Origin: Burkholderiales bacterium
GTDB taxonomy: Bacteria; Pseudomonadota; Gammaproteobacteria; Burkholderiales; Burkholderiaceae_F
NCBI GenBank assembly: GCA_021298875.1
Contig: JAJTHJ010000072.1
Location: 1-19,946 of the forward strand
Reading direction: 5' to 3'
Length of the DNA stretch: 19,946 nt
The notes beneath the pieces were generated by a model. The model was given only the letters and a program-made list of their open reading frames with translations, searched no databases and was not told the DNA's origin. Below, one piece after another: positions 7,200 to 14,684 of the stretch; position 1 is the first letter of the stretch, and every line of letters starts with the position of its first letter. The position numbers were made by a program, and so were the translations under genes.

Positions 7200-8489
7200 T
7201 CAGCGCGGCGCACGTGCCACCGGCAGGAGCAGCGTGACCGTCGTGCCGCCGGCGCCGGAGGCGAAGTCGATGCTGCCGCCCAGTTCGGCGGCGCGCCGGC
7301 GAAGATTGCCCAGGCCGCGCCCGGCGTGCGCCTGTGCCGGATCGAAGCCGCGCCCGTCGTCGGCGATGCGCACCACTGCCGCGTCGCCGTCGGTGGCCGT
7401 CTCCACCCGCACCCTCGTCGCGCCGGCGTGCTTGATGGTGTTGGTCAGCACCTCCTGCACGATGCGCAGCACGTGCAGCGCGGCGGCCGGGTCGAGCCAG
7501 GGCAGGGCCGGCACCGGCTGCACCGCCCACTCGATGGTGAGGCCCGCCGCCTCCAGCCGGTGGCCGAGCCGGTAGCGCAGCGCACCGAGAAGCGCCAGCA
7601 GATCGTCGCCGGCGGGCTCCAGCGAGTCGATCGTCAACTGCAAGTCTTCGATGCACTCGCGCAGCGTGGCGGCCACCTGCGCCGGCGCCATCTGGCCGCG
7701 CTCGACCATCGCCAGCGACGTCATCAGCGCCCCGCCCAGGCCGTCGTGCATGTCGCGCATCAGGCGCGCGCGTTCCTCGGCCAGCACGCGCTTGCTCTCG
7801 ATGACGGCCAGTTCGTCGAAGGCGGCGCGCAGGCGGGTTTCGGCGGCCTGCACGCGGTCGGCCAGCTCGACGTTCAGCCGCCGTGCCTCGGCCACCGAGC
7901 GGGCGTGGCGCACCGCGGCGGCGTAGGCGAAGCTCGCCATCGAGGGCAGCGCGGCAAACGGCATCACGAACATGCTGGTGGCCGGCAGCCAGTTGATCAT
8001 CAGCAGCAGGTCGTGGATGCCGAAGGCGAACATCGTCCACAGCGCCACCGCCATGAACACGGTGGCCACATCGCGTTGCTTGCGCGCGCGCGCACCGACC
8101 ACCAGCAACAGCCCGACCGACGCCGCACCGGTGACCGCGTAGATCCACGGCGCCAGCGCATAGTCGGCGAGCGGGCCGATGCCGGGCAGCGAGGCCAGCG
8201 CCAGCAGCACGGCGGCCAGCAGCACCGCACGCTCGATCCGCCACGGCCGCAGGCCGACCAGCCGCGCACTGAAGGCGAAGGTCAAGGCCACCACCCAGAC
8301 CAGCGAGTTGACTGTCAGCCAGTCGGCCCAGGCCACCCCGGCCGCACTCGGCACCGGCTGCCACGTGTAATGCAGCAGGCGCAGCACCCAGGCCAGCGCC
8401 GCCGCGCCAAACAGCAGATACATCGGCTCGCGCTGGCGCCAGCCGGCCAGCAGCGCGAACAGCCCGGTCGCCACGAACAACCACTGCAA
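7200..8489 (-). CDS. NarL-type sensor histidine kinase, membrane and catalytic part (downstream of in-frame amber)
   Basis: This is the cytoplasmic and membrane portion of a sensor kinase. The stretch 7200-8582 is open and in frame with the upstream secreted part (8583-9077), separated only by a TAG. No ATG or GTG lies near the break; TTG 8489 is the first listed start but has no clear ribosome site. From that TTG the order is: about six or seven hydrophobic helices (1-195), a coiled-coil linker (195-240), and a HisKA_3 dimerisation domain with phosphoacceptor H248 in DMHDGLGG. A HATPase domain follows, with N-box QEVLTNTIKHA, G1 box DDGRGFD and G2 box GRGLGNL. The architecture is that of 7TM-DISM-like sensors. 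The catalytic half is intact; whether it is made is uncertain. Confidence 0.85.
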   Translation of the reverse strand: MQWLFVATGLFALLAGWRQREPMYLLFGAAALAWVLRLLHYTWQPVPSAAGVAWADWLTVNSLVWVVALTFAFSARLVGLRPWRIERAVLLAAVLLALASLPGIGPLADYALAPWIYAVTGAASVGLLLVVGARARKQRDVATVFMAVALWTMFAFGIHDLLLMINWLPATSMFVMPFAALPSMASFAYAAAVRHARSVAEARRLNVELADRVQAAETRLRAAFDELAVIESKRVLAEERARLMRDMHDGLGGALMTSLAMVERGQMAPAQVAATLRECIEDLQLTIDSLEPAGDDLLALLGALRYRLGHRLEAAGLTIEWAVQPVPALPWLDPAAALHVLRIVQEVLTNTIKHAGATRVRVETATDGDAAVVRIADDGRGFDPAQAHAGRGLGNLRRRAAELGGSIDFASGAGGTTVTLLLPVARAPR

Positions 8490-8575
8490 AGCGCGCGGCA
8501 GATCCAGTTGCAGCGCGATGCGCCAATTGGCCTGCCGGGTCAGCTCCGCGGCCGGGCCGATGCGCGGCGCTGTCA

Positions 8576-8598
8576 GGTACGGCTAACGGTACGGGTAA
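8576..8598 (-). repeat. 12-nt-period tandem repeat that carries the amber codon
   Basis: On the + strand GGTACGGGTAA (8588-8598) and GGTACGGCTAA (8576-8586) are 11-mers 12 nt apart with one mismatch. In the coding direction they read TTACCCGTACC then TTAGCCGTACC. The mismatch turns a TAC (Tyr) of the first copy into the TAG (8583-8585) of the second. The translation around it is TYPYR-stop-PYL. Confidence 0.9.
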
Positions 8599-9077
8599 GT
8601 GGCGAGCAGCAGCTCGTTGTCGCCCGGGCGCAGCAGCGCCTCGGGCAGATCGAGCAGCAGCGGCCGATTCCAGGTACGGCGAAACCGCGCCTCGGGACCC
8701 AGGCTGGCTGCGACGGCCACGCCGTTGAGCAGCCACTCGTAGGGCTCGACCGCCCACACCGGCACGTACAGCGCCAGCGGCTCGCCCGCGGCGCGCGGCG
8801 GCAGTGCGAAGCGCCAGCGCACCCATGAGACCGACGGGCCGGAGACGCCCTTTGCGGCGGCGCCCGGGCCATCGATGCTGAAGCGGTCGGCGGGCACGGC
8901 CCAGTCGACCCAGGTCGCATCCGCCGGCGGCGGGCGCGTGCTGGGCACGTGCGCAAGCGGCGACGCGATGGGTTGGCGCCACCACTGCGCCTGCTCGAGC
9001 ACGACCGTGCCGGCGCCGGCTGCACCGGCGGCCAGCGCGAGGCTAATGGCGAAGCAGACCGCGGCGCCGCGCTTCAA
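8583..9077 (-). CDS. Periplasmic sensor part of the histidine kinase, ending at in-frame amber
   Basis: This encodes 164 residues: a signal peptide (MKRG then a hydrophobic Ala-rich core, to about residue 22) and a beta-sandwich-like extracytoplasmic domain. The domain shows the pattern of jelly-roll sensor modules: VRWRFALP, LALYVPVW, YEWLLNGVAV, and PGDNELLLATYPY just before the membrane. The start is TTG 9077, supported by GGAGG (9084-9088) six nt upstream. The start lies 35 nt inside the response regulator gene, so the pair is coupled. The frame continues past the TAG directly into the membrane part of the kinase with no frameshift. The simplest reading is one kinase gene of 626 codons (7200-9077) carrying a nonsense codon. 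A two-protein sensor is the alternative. Confidence 0.8.
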   Translation of the reverse strand: MKRGAAVCFAISLALAAGAAGAGTVVLEQAQWWRQPIASPLAHVPSTRPPPADATWVDWAVPADRFSIDGPGAAAKGVSGPSVSWVRWRFALPPRAAGEPLALYVPVWAVEPYEWLLNGVAVAASLGPEARFRRTWNRPLLLDLPEALLRPGDNELLLATYPYR

Positions 9078-9720
9078 AGATGGCCTCCGTCTTCGACGAC
9101 ACCTGAAGTTTGCGGTACACGCGGCGCGCGTAGGTGGTGGTCGTGTGGATCGATACGCCGAGCAAGCGGCTCGCCTCCTCGAAGGTGAAGCCCTTGGCGA
9201 TGTAGTCGAGCACCCGCCACTCCTGCTCGGACAGCGCCTCGCCGTCGTCGTTGGCCACCGGCGGCGCCGGCGCCGCCTCGCGGCCGCCGACCCGCTGCAG
9301 CAGCCGGCGCGCGATCAGCGGCGACAGCGGCGAGCCGCCCGCGCGCAGCAGGCGGATCTGCTCGGCGACATCCGGCGGCGTGACCGCCTTCAACAGGTAG
9401 CCGGTGGCGCCGGCCTCGATTGCGCGCAGCACGTGGTCTTCGTCGCCGAAGACGGTGATCACCATCGAGGCGCAGTTCGGCTGCCGCTCGCTGGCGTAGC
9501 GGATCAGGTCCACGCCGTCGGCATCGGGCAGGCCCAGATCGACCAGCAACACGTCGGCCGGCGTGTTCTCGATCAGCCTGCGGCCCGCGGCGCCGTTGGC
9601 CGCACGCCCGGCGAGCACGAGGTCGGGCGCCTGCGCGATGGTCTGCGCAAACGCCGCAGCAAAGCGCGGATCGTCCTCGACCACGAGGACGCGGATCGGG
9701 AACGGGGTGGTCGCAGGCAT
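9043..9720 (-). CDS. NarL/FixJ-family response regulator
   Basis: This 225-residue transcription regulator has an N-terminal receiver domain (about 8-125): acidic pocket E15-D16-D17, phosphoacceptor D61 in LLVDLGLPD, T89 in VITVFGDED and K111 in GYLLKAVTP. A linker of about 30 residues leads to a LuxR-type helix-turn-helix (about 160-225; LSEQEWRVLDYIAKG, HTTTTYARRVYRKL, VSSKTEAI). The ATG at 9720 gives the usual NarL length; longer in-frame extensions would run across the divergent intergenic region. The gene overlaps the kinase start by 35 nt, and the kinase is its evident partner. It diverges from the RCC1 lipoprotein gene, an obvious candidate target. No strong Shine-Dalgarno is seen. Its TAG stop shows amber is a normal stop here. 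Confidence 0.93.
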   Translation of the reverse strand: MPATTPFPIRVLVVEDDPRFAAAFAQTIAQAPDLVLAGRAANGAAGRRLIENTPADVLLVDLGLPDADGVDLIRYASERQPNCASMVITVFGDEDHVLRAIEAGATGYLLKAVTPPDVAEQIRLLRAGGSPLSPLIARRLLQRVGGREAAPAPPVANDDGEALSEQEWRVLDYIAKGFTFEEASRLLGVSIHTTTTYARRVYRKLQVSSKTEAIFEARRRGLLRH

Positions 9721-9735
9721 GGCATCAATTTTTGC

Positions 9736-9756
9736 CGATCCCGCGAATGTGGATCG
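9736..9756. promoter_or_regulatory. Short inverted repeat upstream of the response regulator
   Basis: CGATCC (9736-9741) and GGATCG (9751-9756) are perfect 6-bp arms around a 9-nt spacer. They lie 16 nt upstream of the regulator start, in the divergent intergenic region. This could be an operator or chance; the arms are short. Confidence 0.3.
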
Positions 9757-9775
9757 TCGAATTTTCACGGGTGTT

Positions 9776-9795
9776 TGTCGCATGTTCATGCGACA
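9776..9795. promoter_or_regulatory. 20-bp inverted repeat in the divergent promoter region
   Basis: TGTCGCATGTTCATGCGACA has perfect 9-bp arms around a TT centre. It lies between the regulator start (9720) and the RCC1 lipoprotein start (9882), about 55 and 86 nt from each. The size and symmetry fit a dimeric regulator operator, or a short hairpin in one of the leaders. No convincing -35/-10 pair could be assigned. Confidence 0.6.
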
Positions 9796-9881
9796 CGCGC
9801 GGCTTTCCGTCGATGGAACATGAAGCCTTCCGCGGCACCGGATCGCATCCAACGCTGCGATTCTCGAAGAGAGGGTCATCG

Positions 9882-11873
9882 ATGAGCACCACATTCTTTG
9901 GCACAGCGTGGCGCGGACTCGCGCCGGTAGGCTTGGCATTGGTTCTTGCGGCCTGCGGGGGCGACGACGTCGAGGTGCGTGTCGCAGAAGGGGCTGCGGC
10001 GCCCGTGGGCACGACTCCGCCGGCGCCAGCGCCCGTCCCCACCCCCGCGCCGGTAATCGTCACGCCGCCGCAGGCGCAGAGCGCCACCGCCGGCGGCAGC
10101 GCGACGTTCAGCGTCGCGGCCACGGGCGAGGCATTGAACTATCAGTGGCTGCGCGGCGACACACCCATTGCCGAGGCCACCGGCGCCAGCTACACCACCC
10201 CTTCGACGGCACTCGCCGACAACGGCGCGACCTTCACGGTGCGGGTGTGCAGCGGCCCGCCGGCGAACGGCAACTGTGTCAACAGCACGGCGGTTGCTCT
10301 GACAGTCACGGCGCCGATCGGCATCGGTCCGCCGGGCGGCACCGTCGATGGACCCAACGGCACCCGCGTGGTGGTGCCCGCGGGGGCGCTGACGACGTAT
10401 GTCGACATCGCTATCGCCGCAGCCGGGACCGCGGGTGTGCCGTCCTTCCCGCCCAGCGGCGTGAGTGCAATCGGCAACGCGTATGCGTTTACCCCGCACG
10501 GTACCGCCTTCGCCCAGCCCGCCACCGTGCGCGTGCCCTTCGATCCGGCCGCGCTGCCGGCAGGCGCGACACCGCGGCTGTACCGGGCGGAACCCGGTGG
10601 CAGTTACGCGGAAGTCGCCGGCGCCACGGTCAGCGGCAACTTTCTGGAAGCGCAAGTCGGCCGTTTCTCGTTCTTCGGCCCAGGGGCCGTCCCGCCGCCG
10701 CCCAGCGCACTGCGGTTCTCGGAGATTTCGGCCTCCTGCGCGCGCGAGTCGCTGTCGGGCAATGTCTACTGCTGGGGCCGCCAAGGCGACATCGCGTACC
10801 TGTCCGGCTTGGCGGATGCTCCGCAGGGGTCGAACTTCCCGGAGCCGACTCGGCTGCCACCGAAATCGCTGACCAACATCGTCGGCGGCTTTGGCTATGT
10901 CTGCGGCATCAACGCCGACGAGGTCTGGTGCATCGGCGATGACCAGGTGACCGCGCCGAGCGGTGTCGCCGGGCCGCAAGCGCGTCGCCAGTGGGCGAAG
11001 ATTCAGTTGCCGACGGGCGTGGTGCTGCACAAGCTGGCAGGCGGCGGGCGCTTCGTGTGCGGTATCGGCGCGCCCAACTCGCCGGATGCCAACGCGCGCG
11101 GCCGTGTCTACTGCTGGGGCAGCGACCTGCGCGGACAGTTGGGCCGCGGTGCATACGTTTTTCAGGGAGTTACGGTCGAGCCGGTTGTCGGCGACAACCT
11201 CTACGTCGCGCTCGCCGCCGGCGGCGCACACGTGTGCGCTGCGCGCCAGCTCGACGGCGAAGTGTTCTGCTGGGGCGATAACTCGCAAGGACAGCTGGTG
11301 GCGGGCGAGCTGGGCACAGCCGACGCCAGCAACGCGCCGCTGGCGCGCGGCCTGACCGTGGATCCACGCCAGGGGGCGTTGCTGCCGGTGTGCGGACTGA
11401 AGCCGGACGGCACCGCTTTCTGCTGGAGCGACAACTTCTACGGGCAGATGGGTAACGGCACAGCCGGGACTGGCAACTTCGGGCAAAACTATCGGGCGCC
11501 GAGCGAGGTCCCCGGCATCAAGTTCAAGTCGCTGTCCACCGGCGAGACGATGTGCGGCATCGCACTCGACAACCAGGTTTACTGCTGGGGCTTTGCCAGC
11601 CGCGGGTCTCTCGGCAACGGCCAGGAGACTGCGGGCACGGGGAGCAATGCCAGCAAGCAGACCACGCCGACGTTGGTGTCGGTGCCCTCCGGCGTTACCT
11701 TTGCCGCGATCGCCAACACCTCCGGCGGCAAGTGCGCCCGCAGCACGGACAACCGGGTCTACTGCTGGGGCGACAACCGTAGCTATCAAAGCGGCACCGG
11801 GAGTAACACGCCATCGAGCGTCACGGTGCCCACGCCGATCAAGGACACCGGTCTGACCCGCGCGATGCCGTGA
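9882..11873 (+). CDS. Lipoprotein with Ig-like, ZU5-like and seven RCC1-type repeats
   Basis: This is an exported lipoprotein of 663 residues with lipobox LAAC and lipidated Cys25. ATG 9882 has a GAAGAGAGG site about 8 nt upstream. A Pro/Ala/Thr linker (about 38-56) leads to an Ig-like domain (about 57-142, YQWLRGD, with C123/C132). A ZU5-like region follows (about 145-230; PPGGTVDGPNGTRVVVPAGAL). The C-terminal 390 residues hold seven RCC1-type repeats of 51-61 residues marked by VYCWG-like motifs at C297, C350, C411, C463, C514, C568 and C628. Each has a partner Cys 9-18 residues earlier (286, 341, 393, 452, 504, 558, 618). Seven blades predict a closed beta-propeller with a disulfide per blade. 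A role in binding or adhesion at the cell surface is inference. It heads a probable three-gene operon. Confidence 0.9.
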   Translation: MSTTFFGTAWRGLAPVGLALVLAACGGDDVEVRVAEGAAAPVGTTPPAPAPVPTPAPVIVTPPQAQSATAGGSATFSVAATGEALNYQWLRGDTPIAEATGASYTTPSTALADNGATFTVRVCSGPPANGNCVNSTAVALTVTAPIGIGPPGGTVDGPNGTRVVVPAGALTTYVDIAIAAAGTAGVPSFPPSGVSAIGNAYAFTPHGTAFAQPATVRVPFDPAALPAGATPRLYRAEPGGSYAEVAGATVSGNFLEAQVGRFSFFGPGAVPPPPSALRFSEISASCARESLSGNVYCWGRQGDIAYLSGLADAPQGSNFPEPTRLPPKSLTNIVGGFGYVCGINADEVWCIGDDQVTAPSGVAGPQARRQWAKIQLPTGVVLHKLAGGGRFVCGIGAPNSPDANARGRVYCWGSDLRGQLGRGAYVFQGVTVEPVVGDNLYVALAAGGAHVCAARQLDGEVFCWGDNSQGQLVAGELGTADASNAPLARGLTVDPRQGALLPVCGLKPDGTAFCWSDNFYGQMGNGTAGTGNFGQNYRAPSEVPGIKFKSLSTGETMCGIALDNQVYCWGFASRGSLGNGQETAGTGSNASKQTTPTLVSVPSGVTFAAIANTSGGKCARSTDNRVYCWGDNRSYQSGTGSNTPSSVTVPTPIKDTGLTRAMP

Positions 11874-11939
11874 CCGCTCACCGGCGGTCGCTCGCTCGCC
11901 GATCGCGGCCCCGTCGTTCATGAAGAGGAGGTGTTGCGG

Positions 11940-13343
11940 ATGAATTCATCGCCTCCATCGCGGACCGTCCTGAGCGCTATCGCATGGGCTGCGGTGCTGG
12001 GCGGCCCCGCCGCCGCCCAGACGCCGCCGCCCTCGCAGCAGGTGGTCAAGCCGCCCATCGCGCAACTTTGGATGGACGTGGCGACCCACAGCATGCCCGG
12101 CATGCCGGCCCTGCCGACCGGCGCCTTTGGTCTGGGTGCGGCCGGCGGCGGCAACAACGCCTTCGGCAACACGCGCGGGATGATGCCGGGGCGCTACGTG
12201 GACATCGCGCTGCACACCCAGCGCAAGCCCGCCGGCACCGAGGGCGCACAGGTGCTGCCGGCCGCCGCCGGCCTGCCGCCCGGCGTGCCGTTGCTGCCGC
12301 CGCAGCGCGAGGCCAGCCGGCTAGGCGCCAGCGCCGGCGACGATCCCACGCAGATGGAAATGCCGCGTGGCCGCGTCCTGCTCTACTGGGGTTGCGGCGA
12401 GGAGGTGCGCCCCGGCCAGCCGCGCGTGGTCGACTTTTCGCGCGCCAAGCCGGAAGAGTGGGGCCAGTTCATGCAGGGCCGCGCCCCGCGCGAGCGCGGC
12501 GCGGTCGACCGTCCCGGCAACGCGCTGTGGCCCAACGAGCGCGACCGGCGCAACTTCGCTGCCGACGCCTCTCTCGTCGGCGAGTACGTCGTCACCGGCG
12601 ACGGCGTGCCGGCGGGGCTCAAGTTCGCGCTCGGCCAGGCGCAGGACTTCATGCCGGCGCTGGCGCTCGCGCAGTCCGGCAGCCCGGCCGACGTGGTGCG
12701 CCTGTCGTGGCAGCCGCTAGCCAACGCGCAGGCCTACTTCATCAACGCGATGGGCGGCGGCGAAACCGCCGACGGCGCTACCGAGATGGTGTTGTGGAGC
12801 TCGGCCGAAGTGCCCGACCCCGGCATGGCGCTGATCGACTACGCCTCGCCCGCCAACGTCGCGCAGTGGCTCAAGGAGCGCGTGCTGCTCGCCCCCACGA
12901 CCAGCGCCTGCGCGGTGCCCAAGGGCATCTTCGCCAAGGCGCAGGGCACGATGCTGCGGATGATCGCCTATGGGCCGGAACTGAATCTCGCGCACCCGCC
13001 GCGGCCTGCCGACGTAAAGATTGCGTGGGAGCCGGAGTGGGCGGTGCGCGTGCGCACCAAGTCCACCGCGATGGCGCAACTGGGCGCGGCGCCGGCACGA
13101 GGCGGTGCGCGTGCCACCGCGCCCGCCGCACCCGGCGGGACGCCCGCGGGCACTACCACTGCGGCGCGCCCGGACTGTCCGCCGCCGAGCGGCAGCCCCT
13201 CGGCCGCGCAGGCGGGCGCGGAAGTCGGTGGTGCCACCGTCGGCGGCGGCTTTGGACGTGCCCTGGGCAGCGCCGTCGGCGGGCTGCTCGGCGCACTCGG
13301 CGGCAAGAGCGAAGAGAAGCCGCCGCCGGAATGCCCGCGCTAG
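11940..13343 (+). CDS. Secreted protein of unknown function with YWGCGE core and C-terminal glycine zipper
   Basis: I cannot assign a function. It has 467 residues; ATG 11940 has GAGGAG (11925-11930) 9 nt upstream, and an in-frame GTG at 11931 abuts that site and is rejected. A signal peptide ends near PAAAQ (about 28). The core contains GRVLLYWGCGE (C152) followed by VRPGQPRVVDF, and a VRLSWQPLANAQAYF segment that reads like an Ig/Fn3-type beta sandwich. A second core Cys is C324. After an Ala/Pro/Gly linker comes a terminal cassette: C413-PPP, a zipper with Gly at 431, 435, 439, 443, 447, 451 and 455, then C465-P-R-stop. The same cassette ends the next gene. It lies 66 nt after the RCC1 lipoprotein and 34 nt before the next gene. 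Residence in the envelope is inferred from the signal and zipper. Confidence 0.85.
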   Translation: MNSSPPSRTVLSAIAWAAVLGGPAAAQTPPPSQQVVKPPIAQLWMDVATHSMPGMPALPTGAFGLGAAGGGNNAFGNTRGMMPGRYVDIALHTQRKPAGTEGAQVLPAAAGLPPGVPLLPPQREASRLGASAGDDPTQMEMPRGRVLLYWGCGEEVRPGQPRVVDFSRAKPEEWGQFMQGRAPRERGAVDRPGNALWPNERDRRNFAADASLVGEYVVTGDGVPAGLKFALGQAQDFMPALALAQSGSPADVVRLSWQPLANAQAYFINAMGGGETADGATEMVLWSSAEVPDPGMALIDYASPANVAQWLKERVLLAPTTSACAVPKGIFAKAQGTMLRMIAYGPELNLAHPPRPADVKIAWEPEWAVRVRTKSTAMAQLGAAPARGGARATAPAAPGGTPAGTTTAARPDCPPPSGSPSAAQAGAEVGGATVGGGFGRALGSAVGGLLGALGGKSEEKPPPECPR

Positions 13344-13377
13344 ACGGTCCGCGCAACCCATAGTCCAGGAGTCGTCG

Positions 13378-14631
13378 GTGAAAACGATCTTCCGCCTTCG
13401 TTCCCTCGGCCTGCTGGCCACCTGCGCCGGCGCGCTTATCGCCTTGCCCGCGCGCGCCGACTGTCCCGACGGCGTGCGCAACCCGACGCCCGCCGAAACC
13501 GACTTCGCCCAGCGCGCCGGCGCCGCGCTGGTCGCCGGCCTGCCCGAGGCGGTGCGGCCGCTCGAACGGCAAGGCACGCAGCGGTCGGACCCGCTGGCGC
13601 CGCCGCGCCTGAGCTTTTGCGTCGGCAGCCCGGTGGGATCGTTTTCTCCCGGCGCGGGGGGTGCGCTCGTCTATCGGTTTCCGCCGGCCGCGCTGCAGGC
13701 GCGCGCCGAACAGCGCCGCCAGTTGCAGCGGCAGGTCGAAGCGCTCGAAAAACTCCCGCCCGACAAGGAAGCGCAGGTCCAGCAACTGACCGAGCAGGCG
13801 CGCGCGGCCGCCGCGAGCGCGCCGCGCCGCAGCCGCAAGGACCCGGCGTTTACGCCAGAGCAGCAGGCGCAGGTCGAGCGTGCCGAGGCCGAAGCCAACC
13901 GGCTCGCGCAGGCCGCGCGCCAGATCCAGTTCGACCACAACGCCAGCGTCAAGCCGCAGGCGGACCCGCTCAAGGCGCGCGCCGACCAACTGCAAGGCGC
14001 GCAGCAGCAGTTCAGCGTGTCCATCGCCATGAACGTGGAGCGCTTTGCGCAGCCCGCGGCGGAGGTGGAGGCCTTCGCTTTCGGTGCGCCGAGTCCCGGT
14101 CGCAGCGCGGGTCTGCGCGTGCGCAACATCGCGGTCGAGGTCAAGGGCCCGGCCGGGCCCGCGCGCGACGCGGTGCTCGGTCTGATCGACCGCGGCTACC
14201 TGCAAGGGCTGCTCGACAAGCCGCTGCCCGAGGTGGCGGCCTCGCGCCAGCGGATCGAGGCCAACATCGCCGCCGCCACCGCTGCGCCGCCGCTGGCGAT
14301 CGCTCCTACGGTACCGCTGACGGCCGGCGCCAGCGCACCCGCGGTGGCGAGTGCGCCCGCCGCCCCCGCACCCGGCGCACAAGCGATCGCCGCTGCCGCT
14401 GCGCCGTCCTCTGCTGGCGCGCGTAACCCCTGCCCGCCGCCCGCGCAAGGCGAGACCGCCGAGGCCGCTCGCACCAGCAGCCAGGTCGGCGCCGAAGTCG
14501 GCGGCGCCGCCTTGGGCGGCGGCTGGGGGCGCGGCATCGGCAGCGCCGTCGGCGGCGCGCTGGGCGCGTTGGGAGGTGCTGCCAAGAAGCCCGAAGCGGC
14601 GCCCGCGACCGGCACCGACTGCCCACGCTGA
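13378..14631 (+). CDS. Secreted coiled-coil protein of unknown function with C-terminal glycine zipper
   Basis: I cannot assign a function. GTG 13378 has AGGAG (13367-13371) six nt upstream. The product has 417 residues with signal peptide MKTIFRLRSLGLL, cleaved near PARA/D (about 27). An N-terminal domain carries C29 and C81. A long, charged, Gln/Glu/Arg-rich helical region at about 104-205 is probably coiled coil, interrupted by a Pro-containing stretch. A mixed domain follows (about 210-300; NIAVEVKGPAGPARDAVLGLIDRGYL), then an Ala/Pro linker and the C-terminal cassette C352-PPP, Gly at 376, 380, 384, 388, 392, 396 and 400, and C415-P-R-stop. The zipper is 24/31 identical to that of the preceding gene while the rest differs. 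It is the last gene before convergent rsmI. Confidence 0.85.
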   Translation: MKTIFRLRSLGLLATCAGALIALPARADCPDGVRNPTPAETDFAQRAGAALVAGLPEAVRPLERQGTQRSDPLAPPRLSFCVGSPVGSFSPGAGGALVYRFPPAALQARAEQRRQLQRQVEALEKLPPDKEAQVQQLTEQARAAAASAPRRSRKDPAFTPEQQAQVERAEAEANRLAQAARQIQFDHNASVKPQADPLKARADQLQGAQQQFSVSIAMNVERFAQPAAEVEAFAFGAPSPGRSAGLRVRNIAVEVKGPAGPARDAVLGLIDRGYLQGLLDKPLPEVAASRQRIEANIAAATAAPPLAIAPTVPLTAGASAPAVASAPAAPAPGAQAIAAAAAPSSAGARNPCPPPAQGETAEAARTSSQVGAEVGGAALGGGWGRGIGSAVGGALGALGGAAKKPEAAPATGTDCPR

Positions 14632-14684
14632 GCATACGGCTGGCGGCGGCGCACCGCCGGCTTCGTCGGTAGCCGCAGCGCGTG

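Noticed and set aside
7200..9077. Genome-wide reading of TAG as a sense codon to explain the kinase
   Set aside because: The response regulator (TAG at 9043-9045) and the YWGCGE protein (TAG at 13341-13343) end at TAG at the expected C-termini.
14644..14659. Intrinsic terminator between the convergent secreted-protein gene and rsmI
   Set aside because: There is a CGGCGG/CCGCCG stem with a 4-nt loop but no T-tract on either strand; such stems are common by chance at this GC content.
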